35,698 nt of DNA from a virus, in IMG/VR virus record IMGVR_UViG_3300028197_000066, positions 1 to 35,698 of that record; one strand, 5' to 3'. Positions 16,885-23,850 of the stretch are shown piece by piece. Position 1 is the stretch's first letter. Every line of letters begins with the position of its first letter. The translations under genes and the position numbers were made by a program. The notes beneath the pieces are model-generated. The model saw nothing but the letters and a program-made list of their open reading frames with translations. It made no database searches and was not told where the DNA came from.

Positions 16885-17499
16885 ATGTCCAGACAAATTT
16901 TAAGTACCTTCTTCATAACTTGTAGTCTCCTTGCATCCTGTGCTCCACAAGTTCCCTCTAACACTGTGAATGCATCTATTGATGACACAGCAAAGGAGAT
17001 TGTGGAAGTAGAAAAAAGGTTTAAGTGTCCTTCTTGTTCTCCTAATGAAAAAGTTGCTCTTGATTTTCTTCAAGACAGAGGCATCAAAGATAAGTATGCT
17101 CTTGCTACTGTGATGGGCAACATCAAACAAGAGTCTAAGTTTCTCTCTAATATTTGTGAGGGTGGAGCAAGAGTATCATATGAGAATTGTTATTCTGGTG
17201 GTTATGGATTAATCCAATGGACTACATTGAATAGGTATATGGGTCTAGGTAAGTTTGCCAGCAGGTATGACTGTGATCCTAGTGAACTTACTTGTCAATT
17301 GAGATATATGTATACTGAACCTCAATGGATTAAGGCATCAGAGACCTTCAAGACACCTGGTTTGACTGTTGACATATACATGAATGCAGCATATTATTGG
17401 TTGGGTTGGGGTATTCATGGTAATAGAACCTCTTATTCCAATCAATATGCTAGTCAATTTATCCATACAGACAGTTGGAATTCTGGCATAGGCAGTTGA
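16885..17499 (+). CDS. Lipoprotein with phage tail-lysozyme-like domain
   Basis: In this 204-residue protein the N-terminus is a lipoprotein signal peptide with lipobox LASC (Cys19). After a short linker and a CPSC pair, residues from about 55 on resemble phage tail lysozyme domains: VMGNIKQESKF with the likely catalytic Glu, GGYGLIQWTTLNRY and a long C-terminal helical part. The enzyme would cleave peptidoglycan from a membrane anchor. It has its own promoter and lies outside the tail genes. A role in lysis, superinfection exclusion or as a virion lysin is possible; sequence alone cannot decide. Confidence 0.75.
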   Translation: MSRQILSTFFITCSLLASCAPQVPSNTVNASIDDTAKEIVEVEKRFKCPSCSPNEKVALDFLQDRGIKDKYALATVMGNIKQESKFLSNICEGGARVSYENCYSGGYGLIQWTTLNRYMGLGKFASRYDCDPSELTCQLRYMYTEPQWIKASETFKTPGLTVDIYMNAAYYWLGWGIHGNRTSYSNQYASQFIHTDSWNSGIGS

Positions 17500-17524
17500 C
17501 AGACCACTCCCTTAGGTCTATAAT
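17496..17524 (+). promoter_or_regulatory. Consensus sigma-70 promoter of the tRNA cluster
   Basis: An exact TTGACA (17496-17501), a 17-base spacer and TATAAT (17519-17524). A dyad AGACC (17501-17505) / GGTCT (17515-17519) spans the spacer, and GACCACT recurs downstream near 17541. It overlaps the stop of the lysozyme gene and should drive the tRNAs from 17599. Confidence 0.9.
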
Positions 17525-17598
17525 ATAAGGGTGGTTGAGAGACCACTGCTGTGCTCCCCTTGCTAGTTCAGGAGTAGAGGCGATAGGAACTAGCACTT
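17525..17598 (+). other. Structured leader of the tRNA transcript
   Basis: No gene is seen here. A GTGGT / ACCAC hairpin lies near 17531-17546, and a perfect 9-base stem TGCTAGTTC (17561-17569) / GAACTAGCA (17587-17595) ends four bases before tRNA-Arg. These may guide 5' processing. Confidence 0.5.
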
Positions 17599-17672
17599 GT
17601 CTCAGTAGCTCAGTGGAATAGAGCATCGCTCTTCTAAAGCGTTGGTCGCTGGTTCGAATCCAGCCTGAGACG
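17599..17672 (+). tRNA. tRNA-Arg (anticodon TCT)
   Basis: A full cloverleaf is present: acceptor GTCTCAG / CTGAGAC, D stem GCTC/GAGC, anticodon loop CTTCTAA (TCT), T arm GCTGG-TTCGAAT-CCAGC, discriminator G. It reads AGA codons, which are frequent in the phage genes here. No CCA is encoded. Confidence 0.93.
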
Positions 17673-17836
17673 TTAGGAACTTGAGACGTTCCAACCAAAG
17701 GTGCCACTAATACTTGGTGGAATCAACCCTCTTTGGATGTTCAGGGAGGATCCCTGTCCTACTCCATTGCAAACTGTCAGTATGTTAGGGTTTAAAAAAT
17801 GCCCCATAGCAAGCATACTGATAAGTGTAGTGTCAT
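17673..17836 (+). other. Non-coding spacer with several hairpins between tRNAs
   Basis: I see no gene or cloverleaf in these 164 bases. Perfect hairpins include GGAAC/GTTCC (17676-17692), CCAC/GTGG (17704-17720), CAGGGA/TCCCTG with a 3-base loop (17742-17756) and TCAGTATG/CATACTGA (17777-17821). The length and structure suggest a small RNA or decayed tRNAs. Confidence 0.5.
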
Positions 17837-17909
17837 TCCTCTATAGCTCAGTTGGTAGAGCAGGTGACTGTTAATCACCCTGTCCCTGGTTCGAGTCCAG
17901 GTGGAGGAG
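17837..17909 (+). tRNA. tRNA-Asn (anticodon GTT)
   Basis: Acceptor TCCTCTA / TGGAGGA, D stem GCTC/GAGC, anticodon stem GGTGA/TCACC with loop CTGTTAA (GTT), T arm CCTGG-TTCGAGT-CCAGG, discriminator G. The cloverleaf is complete. Confidence 0.93.
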
Positions 17910-17912
17910 CCT

Positions 17913-17984
17913 GGGAAATTAGCTCAGGGGTAGAGCACCTGCTTTACACGCAGATTGTCACAAGTTCGATCCTTGTATTTCCCA
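17913..17984 (+). tRNA. tRNA-Val (anticodon TAC)
   Basis: Acceptor GGGAAAT / ATTTCCC with discriminator A, D stem GCTC/GAGC, anticodon loop TTTACAC (TAC), T arm ACAAG-TTCGATC-CTTGT. It lies three bases after tRNA-Asn and two bases before the next ATG. Confidence 0.93.
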
Positions 17985-17986
17985 TT

Positions 17987-18556
17987 ATGAATTATCCTAT
18001 TATCTTTAAAAATGTCTTACCAGTAAAAGATTTCATATCTATGCAGGATGAACTTAAGGATTGGGTCTTTAGTAATAGAAGCGATAGTGAAACTGAGGAT
18101 CAATCAAAGGTATTTTTTGGTCAGCAAGATAGAAGAAGTAAGATGACATTTTGCCAAGCATCAACTACCATATCTTTAAAAATAAAAAGATATTTAAAGG
18201 AAGATCTTAAGTTAATTAGATTGCACTCTGGTGGTAAGTTATTTGGTACAAGACCTGAATTTCATAAAGATTATAAAGAACTTGATAAATGTTATACATT
18301 TATTCTATTTGCTAACACTAATTGGAATACTAATTGGGGAGGTGAGTTTATTGCTCAGGAACCAGAATCATCTGAGTACAAATATGTCTCATATATACCT
18401 AATAATGGGGTTTTGATACCAAGTCATTGGCAACATACTGGATCACCCCCATTAACTCCTGAGGCTGGTATAAGAAAAACTGTTGCCTTTATGTATACAC
18501 CTCAATCAAATTACAAAAATTTTTGTGAATTAAATCCAACTCATACAATTATTTAA
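17987..18556 (+). CDS. 2-oxoglutarate/Fe(II)-dependent oxygenase (prolyl 4-hydroxylase-like)
   Basis: This 189-residue protein starts at the ATG directly after tRNA-Val; longer readings would run through the tRNAs. It has the HxD iron motif FHKDYKE, the strand YTFILFANTNWNTNWGGEF, the distal His in HWQHTGSPP and the 2OG-binding Arg in IRKTVAF. These match the double-stranded beta-helix oxygenases common in cyanophages, which hydroxylate proteins or small molecules. The substrate is unknown. Cotranscription with the tRNAs is likely. Confidence 0.85.
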   Translation: MNYPIIFKNVLPVKDFISMQDELKDWVFSNRSDSETEDQSKVFFGQQDRRSKMTFCQASTTISLKIKRYLKEDLKLIRLHSGGKLFGTRPEFHKDYKELDKCYTFILFANTNWNTNWGGEFIAQEPESSEYKYVSYIPNNGVLIPSHWQHTGSPPLTPEAGIRKTVAFMYTPQSNYKNFCELNPTHTII

Positions 18557-18566
18557 ATGCTTAACT

Positions 18567-18815
18567 ATGATTACTATTAGATGCAAAGAGTGTAGAAAGG
18601 AACTGACAAGCACCAGCAAATCTCAGTTCTGTGGTTGTCCCAATCAGATGAGTATTGTAGATAACAAAATTGGTGCTATTGATTTAGAGAAAGTTGTAAT
18701 GGTGACCAATGATGTTGAGAGAAAGATTGATAGTCATTTCTCTAGTCAGGAACTCATCTATCAGGAAGAAAGACGTAGACGTAAAATTAAAAGAATGGAT
18801 TTTGAGGAGAGATAG
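18567..18815 (+). CDS. Small zinc-ribbon-like protein (82 aa)
   Basis: CKEC near residue 6 and CGC near residue 22 could bind one zinc, as in short zinc ribbons. A hydrophobic strand and a strongly basic C-terminal helix with a run of arginines (EERRRRKIKR) follow, consistent with nucleic acid binding. No specific family is identified. Confidence 0.7.
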   Translation: MITIRCKECRKELTSTSKSQFCGCPNQMSIVDNKIGAIDLEKVVMVTNDVERKIDSHFSSQELIYQEERRRRKIKRMDFEER

Positions 18816-18820
18816 ACAAT

Positions 18821-19006
18821 ATGTCACATAGATTTGATGAGATCAAACCTGACCATAATATTACTGAGCAACAGTGTCAGGATATGATTGACAAAGCTAT
18901 TGACAAGCATAATAAAACTGCTACACTTATAAGTGCCTGCATAGGATCAGTATTGCTCTTTTTCTATGCACATGGCCTTCTAAAGGTAGTAGGTTATTGG
19001 CAATAA
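18821..19006 (+). CDS. Small single-pass membrane protein (61 aa)
   Basis: A hydrophilic N-terminus (MSHRFDEIKPDHNITEQQ) precedes one membrane helix, ATLISACIGSVLLFFYAHGL, near residues 34-53. The stop lies two bases before tRNA-Ser. Function unknown. Confidence 0.65.
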   Translation: MSHRFDEIKPDHNITEQQCQDMIDKAIDKHNKTATLISACIGSVLLFFYAHGLLKVVGYWQ

Positions 19007-19007
19007 T

Positions 19008-19092
19008 GGAAGATTGGCCGAGTGGTTGATGGCGTTAGTCTTGAAAACTAATAAGGGTAATACCTTCCAGGGTTCGAATCCCTGATCTTCCT
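19008..19092 (+). tRNA. tRNA-Ser (anticodon TGA)
   Basis: Acceptor GGAAGAT / ATCTTCC, anticodon stem TTAGT/ACTAA with loop CTTGAAA (TGA), a long variable arm (AAGGGTAATACCTT), as expected for Ser, and T arm CAGGG-TTCGAAT-CCCTG. The discriminator base is T, unusual for tRNA-Ser, which normally has G. Confidence 0.92.
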
Positions 19093-19122
19093 TTGATATA
19101 TAATTCAGTGATAAAAACAAGC

Positions 19123-19296
19123 ATGGAAGTTTTTACTGTAAAAGAGTATGAAGATCGTTGGGATGAGTTGATGGAAAGAGTTGAGGGTGGAGAGCATATA
19201 GGAATTGTAAATGAAAATGGGCAGGCTGCCGTGATGATGCCTGCTGACGATGAGACTCTACGAATATACACAGAGCAAAATAATGAAGGACCCTAA
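19123..19296 (+). CDS. Phd/YefM-like antitoxin, orphan (57 aa)
   Basis: The ATG at 19123 gives MEVFTVKEYEDRWDELMERV, then EHIGIVNENGQAAVMMPADD. This is the compact beta-alpha-beta pattern of Phd/YefM antitoxins (start, helix, then the NGxxxAVMxP strand). It lies between two tRNAs and has no neighbouring toxin gene, so it could neutralise a host toxin or act as a regulator. The stop abuts tRNA-Ile. Confidence 0.7.
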   Translation: MEVFTVKEYEDRWDELMERVEGGEHIGIVNENGQAAVMMPADDETLRIYTEQNNEGP

Positions 19297-19368
19297 GGGA
19301 CTGTCGCATATTGGTTAATGCTCTCTGCTTATAACGGGGTAAACTGGGTTCAATTCCCAGCAGTCCTA
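19297..19368 (+). tRNA. tRNA-Ile (anticodon TAT)
   Basis: Acceptor GGGACTG / CAGTCCT with a G-T first pair, D stem GCAT/ATGC, anticodon stem CTCTG/CGGGG (two wobbles) with loop CTTATAA (TAT), T arm CTGGG-TTCAATT-CCCAG, discriminator A. It would read AUA. The weak anticodon stem lowers certainty slightly. Confidence 0.82.
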
Positions 19369-19371
19369 TTT

Positions 19372-19444
19372 GCTTCTTTAGCAATCTGGTGAATGCAGCA
19401 AACTCATAATTTGCCTAAGGTGAGTTCGATCCTCACAAGAAGCA
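19372..19444 (+). tRNA. tRNA-Met or tRNA-Ile2 (anticodon CAT)
   Basis: Acceptor GCTTCTT / AAGAAGC with discriminator A, D stem GCA/TGC, anticodon stem GCAAA/TTTGC with loop CTCATAA (CAT), T arm GTGAG-TTCGATC-CTCAC. The paired first position argues against an initiator tRNA. A CAT anticodon could be elongator Met or lysidine-modified Ile. Confidence 0.88.
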
Positions 19445-19468
19445 TAGGACAGCATCCTGACTGTCCAC

Positions 19469-19497
19469 TTGACCTGTCAGACCAGGTCAGTTATAAT
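19469..19497 (+). promoter_or_regulatory. Sigma-70 promoter after the tRNA cluster
   Basis: TTGACC (19469-19474), a 17-base spacer and an exact TATAAT (19492-19497). A dyad GACCTG (19471-19476) / CAGGTC (19483-19488) lies over the -35 and spacer, and GGACAG/CTGTCC forms a hairpin just upstream (19447-19466), a possible operator or terminator remnant. Confidence 0.85.
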
Positions 19498-19519
19498 ATC
19501 AGGGTACAAGACAAGGACA

Positions 19520-19735
19520 ATGACAATCACTTCCAAGTTCAAGAAAGACATCACCACTCTTCGTTCTGCTGTTGCAGGAGATTTCTTCCTGGATGTAAAG
19601 AACCCAAAACTTTACAAGAAGGTACGTAAGTTTTATGAGAATGATGGTGTCACTTTTTCTGGTGATCCTCTTGATGATTATGATATCCTCATTGATTGTA
19701 TTGCAGAGGATCTTGAAAAGATGGAGGTTGCATGA
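19520..19735 (+). CDS. Small hypothetical protein (71 aa)
   Basis: The ATG at 19520 follows the promoter by 22 bases and gives MTITSKFKKDITTLRSAV, then FYENDGVTFSGDPLDDYDIL and an acidic C-terminus. It is soluble, with no catalytic motif. It overlaps the next gene by four bases (ATGA). Confidence 0.7.
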   Translation: MTITSKFKKDITTLRSAVAGDFFLDVKNPKLYKKVRKFYENDGVTFSGDPLDDYDILIDCIAEDLEKMEVA

Positions 19736-20010
19736 ACGATTTAGATCCCAAATCTGTTGCTTCAACAAAAACTATTATCATTCATGAACGATATCCCTAT
19801 CGTTTTGTTCAAAGGGGATACATTCAGCTGAATGGCAAACCAGATTTTCGTTTGCAGAAAGCAAATGAATATACTAAAAAGTATTCTGACATCTATCTGT
19901 TTGACAATGGAGATCAGATGCTCCTTGCTATTGAAGATCAAGAATATCCTAAATGGTTAGATCCAGATGGTGTACCTTGTTATGTAAAAGATGTAGTTGG
20001 TTCTAAATAG
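19732..20010 (+). CDS. Small hypothetical protein (92 aa)
   Basis: This mixed alpha/beta protein has several aromatic residues (ERYPYRFVQRGYIQLNG; DIYLFDNGDQMLLAIEDQEY). It is four-base coupled to the preceding gene. No family is recognised. Confidence 0.7.
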   Translation: MNDLDPKSVASTKTIIIHERYPYRFVQRGYIQLNGKPDFRLQKANEYTKKYSDIYLFDNGDQMLLAIEDQEYPKWLDPDGVPCYVKDVVGSK

Positions 20011-20031
20011 TAAGAGAATTTTTTTACTATT

Positions 20032-20274
20032 ATGGCTAGCAGAAAAGCAACATCAGAAACTGGTGCTTATATGTCCCAGTATGATCAAGAAGTAGAGAAG
20101 AGGTTGACTGCTTTAGAGGCAAAACCAGCACCAGCACCAGCATCAGCATCAGGATCTCATGCTGGTTGTGATGCAAAAATTGCAGCACTAGAATCTAAAG
20201 TAGATATGTTGGTTGGTATTCTTAAGAAGACCACAGCACTCAACATTGAAAAACTATCTGGTGGTTCCCTCTGA
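20032..20274 (+). CDS. Small coiled-coil protein with Pro/Ala linker (80 aa)
   Basis: Two helical segments (YDQEVEKRLTALEAK and DAKIAALESKVDMLVGIL) flank a flexible PAPAPASASGSHAG linker. The heptad pattern suggests oligomerisation. Function unknown. Confidence 0.7.
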   Translation: MASRKATSETGAYMSQYDQEVEKRLTALEAKPAPAPASASGSHAGCDAKIAALESKVDMLVGILKKTTALNIEKLSGGSL

Positions 20275-20275
20275 T

Positions 20276-20527
20276 TTGGAAAGGGATGCTATCAATTTGA
20301 CTCTTATTCATGAGTGGATGACAGTACATGATGCAAAACTTCTACTCCATGATTACTATATGAAAGTAAGATCTCATAAAAAGTATCATGGATGGAAGAC
20401 TGTTCAGACTCATATGAATATGTTTTATGGACATCTTCAAAGAGATTCTGAAGTAAATTTGAGAGTAAGGATTGATCTCATTAAGTCACGGATGGACTCT
20501 AACAGCACTGGTCGGGATGGTCAATGA
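20276..20527 (+). CDS. Hypothetical protein, start uncertain (about 83 aa)
   Basis: The frame is open well upstream but overlaps the previous gene there. TTG at 20276, one base after that stop, or ATG at 20318 are the plausible starts. The product is basic and helical (HDAKLLLHDYYMKVRSHKKY, then HGWKTVQTHMNMFYGHL). No family is recognised. Confidence 0.55.
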   Translation: MERDAINLTLIHEWMTVHDAKLLLHDYYMKVRSHKKYHGWKTVQTHMNMFYGHLQRDSEVNLRVRIDLIKSRMDSNSTGRDGQ

Positions 20528-20636
20528 CCCTCGTGTTTCCTGGTTCACAAAATCAGGTGGTGGAGTCCTAGGACCCTCTAAGGAATTAGTTATTACCTTA
20601 TAAAAATAACTTGGCGTGCATGGAATTAACTCACTG

Positions 20637-20666
20637 AGGTGCTCTTGACAAAGGGCACCTTTTTTT
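20637..20666 (+). terminator. Rho-independent terminator whose loop holds a -35 box
   Basis: AGGTGC (20637-20642) pairs with GCACCT (20655-20660), and an inner CTT (20644-20646) pairs with AAG (20651-20653), leaving GACA as the apical loop. Seven Ts follow. The TTGACA of the next promoter is at the hairpin tip. Confidence 0.85.
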
Positions 20667-20673
20667 GTAGAAT
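20645..20673 (+). promoter_or_regulatory. Sigma-70 promoter of the glycan cluster
   Basis: TTGACA (20645-20650), a 17-base spacer made of the terminator's 3' arm and U-tract, and TAGAAT (20668-20673). The epimerase ATG is 26 bases downstream. The region 20528-20636 upstream contains no supported gene. Confidence 0.8.
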
Positions 20674-20698
20674 ACATAGGTGGTAATAGAAAGTAACT

Positions 20699-21796
20699 AT
20701 GTCTGAATATGGTAAGACAGCACTAGTGCTTGGTGCTGGTGGCTTTATTGGAAGTCATATGGTTAAGAGACTTAGGTCTGAGGGGTATTGGGTAAGAGGT
20801 GTAGACCTTAAATATCCTGAGTATGGTAATACAGAAGCAAATGAGTTTGTGCAAGGTGACTTGCGTGACGCTAGATTTGTCAGTGAAGTTATCCAGTTTA
20901 AAGGACACTCTGGCAACTTCAATGCAAATGTGCCTTATCAATATATCAAACCCTTTGATGAGATCTATCAGTTTGCTGCTGATATGGGTGGTGCAGGATT
21001 TGTATTTACTGGTGAGAATGATGCAGACATCATGCATAACTCTTGTAGCATCAACCTGAACGTTCTAGAGGAAGTTCGTAAACTGAATGCTACCTTTGAT
21101 GGTGTAGTAAAGGACTGGACTGAATGTAATCGTCCTAAACTAGATCAACCTACTAAAATATTCTACTCAGGTTCTGCCTGTATGTACCCTGAGTATAATC
21201 AACTTGACCCTGATAATCCAGACTGTCGTGAAGAATCAGCATATCCAGCAGCACCAGACTCAGAATATGGATGGGAGAAACTATTCTCTGAGCGTCTCTA
21301 CTTTGCTTACAATCGCAACCATGGTATCCCTGTTAGGGTCGCTAGGTATCATAATATTTTTGGACCAGAGGGCACCTGGGACGGTGGAAGGGAGAAAGCT
21401 CCAGCTGCAATCTGCCGTAAAGTCTCTTACCTCCCTGAGGTCGGTGGAGGCATCGAGGTGTGGGGAGATGGCTTACAGACTCGTTCCTTCTTGTTCATTG
21501 ATGAATGCATTGAAGCAACTAGAAGACTGATGGATAGTGATTTCATGGGACCAGTTAATATTGGTTCTGAAGAGATGGTTACTATCAATCAACTTGTAGA
21601 GACTGCTGCTAAGATTTCTGGTAAGGTAGTCAAGAAGGTTTATAAATTAAATGCACCTACAGGTGTCAGAGGACGTAATTCTAACAATGATCTCATTCGT
21701 GAGAAGCTTGGTTGGGATTACTCACAGACTCTTGAAGAGGGTATCAGAAAAACATATGAATGGATTAGTGAGCAGATTGGAAATGAAAAAGTTTAA
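20699..21796 (+). CDS. GDP-mannose 3,5-epimerase-like SDR enzyme
   Basis: In this 365-residue extended SDR protein, the NAD site is LVLGAGGFIGSH (residues 9-20). The active site is SGSACMYPE with Cys161, plus Tyr190-xxx-Lys194 and Lys233 in GGREKAPAAICRK. These align with Cys145, Tyr174, Lys178 and Lys217 of Arabidopsis GDP-mannose 3,5-epimerase at a constant offset of 16. Further shared blocks are HNIFGPEGTW, WGDGLQTRSF and GVRGRNSNNDL. That enzyme converts GDP-D-mannose to GDP-L-galactose (and GDP-L-gulose). Here it opens the glycan cluster and overlaps the GT10 gene by 14 bases. Confidence 0.88.
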   Translation: MSEYGKTALVLGAGGFIGSHMVKRLRSEGYWVRGVDLKYPEYGNTEANEFVQGDLRDARFVSEVIQFKGHSGNFNANVPYQYIKPFDEIYQFAADMGGAGFVFTGENDADIMHNSCSINLNVLEEVRKLNATFDGVVKDWTECNRPKLDQPTKIFYSGSACMYPEYNQLDPDNPDCREESAYPAAPDSEYGWEKLFSERLYFAYNRNHGIPVRVARYHNIFGPEGTWDGGREKAPAAICRKVSYLPEVGGGIEVWGDGLQTRSFLFIDECIEATRRLMDSDFMGPVNIGSEEMVTINQLVETAAKISGKVVKKVYKLNAPTGVRGRNSNNDLIREKLGWDYSQTLEEGIRKTYEWISEQIGNEKV

Positions 21797-22631
21797 ATTA
21801 CTTTGTGATAGTTTCACTCATCTAACCAATGGTAATAAGGGTTACTCTACCCATGCCAAGGTCTCAAAGTATATTGAGTGGGTGCATAATGGACATCAAG
21901 CACAGCAGACTACATTCAGCAACCTTCAAGAAGGTGACTATACCTTCTATGTTGATAAGTTTGTTCCTGGTGCAAAGCAGGATTCTAAAAGTGCCAAGAA
22001 GTTTGGTATGATTCTTGAGTGTGGTTGGATGAATCAACCTCTCATTGATGATATCAAGAATAACCTTGATGCTTATATGGACATCTATGATGCACTCTTT
22101 ACTTGGGATGAATCATTGGTTGAACTTCATGAGAATATCAAATGGATTCCTGGTTCAGGTTCCTGGATTAAGGAACCACAGATTTATCCTAAGAACAAAC
22201 TGGTCTCTATTATCTGTTCTAATAACACTTTCTTACCTGGTCACAAGGCAAGACTAGAAATGGTTGATCAACTTAAAGAGTATGCTCCTCTATTTGGTAG
22301 AGGGTTCAATGAAGTTGATCTTAAAGAAGAGGCACTTGCTGACTATATGTTCTCAGTTGCTATTGAGAATATGGACAACTGGTTTACAGAGAAACTACTT
22401 GATTGTTTCCTCTGTGGCACTGTTCCTATCTTCTATGGCACACCTAACATTGGTAAGTGGTTCAATATGGATGGTATTATCTTGTTGAAAAATGAATTTG
22501 ATATTGAAGAATTGAATGAGGATATGTATACTTCCAGAAAGGATGCTATCAAAGATAACTTTGAGAGAGCATTGAAGATGGAAGTTGTTGAAGATTACAT
22601 TTGGGAAAACTACAATGAATATTTTAGTTAG
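21783..22631 (+). CDS. GT10-like (alpha-1,3-fucosyltransferase family) glycosyltransferase
   Basis: This 282-residue protein starts at the ATG inside the epimerase 3' end. Its C-terminal part reads YMFSVAIENMDNWFTEKLLD then CFLCGTVPIFYGTPNI. This matches the GT10 donor-site signature (F.ENS....YVTEKL.D...AGTVPV..G). GT10 enzymes transfer L-fucose from GDP-L-fucose. Since the upstream gene would make GDP-L-galactose, the donor could be that sugar instead. No membrane anchor is visible. Confidence 0.78.
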   Translation: MKKFKLLCDSFTHLTNGNKGYSTHAKVSKYIEWVHNGHQAQQTTFSNLQEGDYTFYVDKFVPGAKQDSKSAKKFGMILECGWMNQPLIDDIKNNLDAYMDIYDALFTWDESLVELHENIKWIPGSGSWIKEPQIYPKNKLVSIICSNNTFLPGHKARLEMVDQLKEYAPLFGRGFNEVDLKEEALADYMFSVAIENMDNWFTEKLLDCFLCGTVPIFYGTPNIGKWFNMDGIILLKNEFDIEELNEDMYTSRKDAIKDNFERALKMEVVEDYIWENYNEYFS

Positions 22632-23337
22632 ACAACCTGGTGGTTTGGGTGATATCTTTTTCATCCAGAAGCTGTGTAAGGTTCTTGCACAAGATCATGA
22701 TGTATATCATCCTGTCACATCACAGATGTGGAGTGCTGGTGCTGATCAGTTAGATACTGGCAATGTTCATTGTGGTGTCAACTTGCCTATCCCAAGTGAC
22801 TCTGCTGTGTATGATTGCTCAGAGCAATATACTCTTGCTCCTGGTAGGGGTAAGGATGAGGTGATGACATCTAAGTATGATGGTGCCAGAATTGATTGGA
22901 CAGATTGGAGAAACTACTTCAAGTACAATCGTATTCCAGAAAGAGAACAAGCACTCAAGGAACAACTTGAGATTAAGGATGGAGAACCATTCATTCTTGC
23001 TAACAAACTTTATGGTTTTCAGAAGTGGCATAATGGTGTTGAACTTACTATCCCTAAGGACTATGATGGTAAGGTGATTTGGATGCATCCATCGATGACA
23101 CAGAAGTTATTTGACTGGTGTTGGATGCTTGAGAATGCAGAGCAGATTCACCTTGTAGAAACATCCATAAATTATCTTATAGATACATTGGATGTAAAAG
23201 CAACTGCATTGGTTGCTCATCCAAGACACTGGAAGAACACTGAACCTTGTGTTGGTAAATTATTCAATCAACCTTGGCAGTGGGTAGAGTATGAGAGGGA
23301 ATTTTGGAGACAAATGGTTCCTGAAGAACTTGAGTAA
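22615..23337 (+). CDS. GT9-like (heptosyltransferase-type) glycosyltransferase
   Basis: This 240-residue protein begins MNILVRQPGGLGDIFFIQ, resembling the N-terminal G.LGD motif of ADP-heptose:LPS heptosyltransferases. Near the C-terminus, HLVETSINYLIDTLDVKATAL resembles the donor-domain turn. It is shorter than typical GT9 proteins (about 320-350 residues), so it may be a reduced or divergent member. The heptose genes at 27526-30198 suggest a possible donor. Confidence 0.65.
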   Translation: MNILVRQPGGLGDIFFIQKLCKVLAQDHDVYHPVTSQMWSAGADQLDTGNVHCGVNLPIPSDSAVYDCSEQYTLAPGRGKDEVMTSKYDGARIDWTDWRNYFKYNRIPEREQALKEQLEIKDGEPFILANKLYGFQKWHNGVELTIPKDYDGKVIWMHPSMTQKLFDWCWMLENAEQIHLVETSINYLIDTLDVKATALVAHPRHWKNTEPCVGKLFNQPWQWVEYEREFWRQMVPEELE

Positions 23338-23355
23338 ACATTAAAAATTGATGGA

Positions 23356-23850
23356 ATGATTGATACAGTTGAGTATAAGGGTGAGTCATACCCTGAATTT
23401 CAAACAAAGGGAAATGCATCACAGTTTGCTATTCCCTTTGCTTTGCATGTCTGTAAAGGCAAAGGGTATGACATTGGGTGCATGAAACCTGAGTGGTCTT
23501 TCCCTGGTTCTAAGACAATTGATTTGAGTTTTGATGATCCATGGGACGCTGACAATCTTCCTGATGGTGAGGTGGATTATATTTTCTCAAGTCATTGCCT
23601 AGAGCATGTTCCTCACTGGGTAAATACCATGGATTATTGGTATGACAAACTAAAGGTTGGTGGAGTTTTGTTTCTTTATCTTCCTGACTATAGTCAAAAG
23701 TATTGGAGACCCTGGAATAACAGGCAACATAATCATGTTTTTGTTCCCAATATTATTCGTGATTATATGAACCATAAAGGATATAAAAACTTATTTGTAT
23801 CTGAGGTTGACTTAAATAATGCCTTCATGGCTATGGGAGAGAAAGCATGA
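23356..23850 (+). CDS. SAM-dependent methyltransferase (class I)
   Basis: In this 164-residue protein YDIGCMKPEW is a shortened SAM-binding motif I, and DYIFSSHCLEHVPHW matches motif II of Methyltransf_11-type enzymes, followed by LKVGGVLFLYLPDY. Such small methyltransferases commonly O-methylate sugars in glycan clusters. It overlaps the next gene by four bases. Confidence 0.8.
   Translation: MIDTVEYKGESYPEFQTKGNASQFAIPFALHVCKGKGYDIGCMKPEWSFPGSKTIDLSFDDPWDADNLPDGEVDYIFSSHCLEHVPHWVNTMDYWYDKLKVGGVLFLYLPDYSQKYWRPWNNRQHNHVFVPNIIRDYMNHKGYKNLFVSEVDLNNAFMAMGEKA

Noticed and set aside
17852-17986. Upstream extension of the oxygenase frame
   Set aside because: The extension would translate through tRNA-Asn and tRNA-Val; the ATG at 17987 is the sensible start.
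20532-20580. Short ATG frame of 15 codons after 20527
   Set aside because: Too short, no ribosome site and no sign of coding; the AGTCCTAGGAC palindrome there has no T-run.
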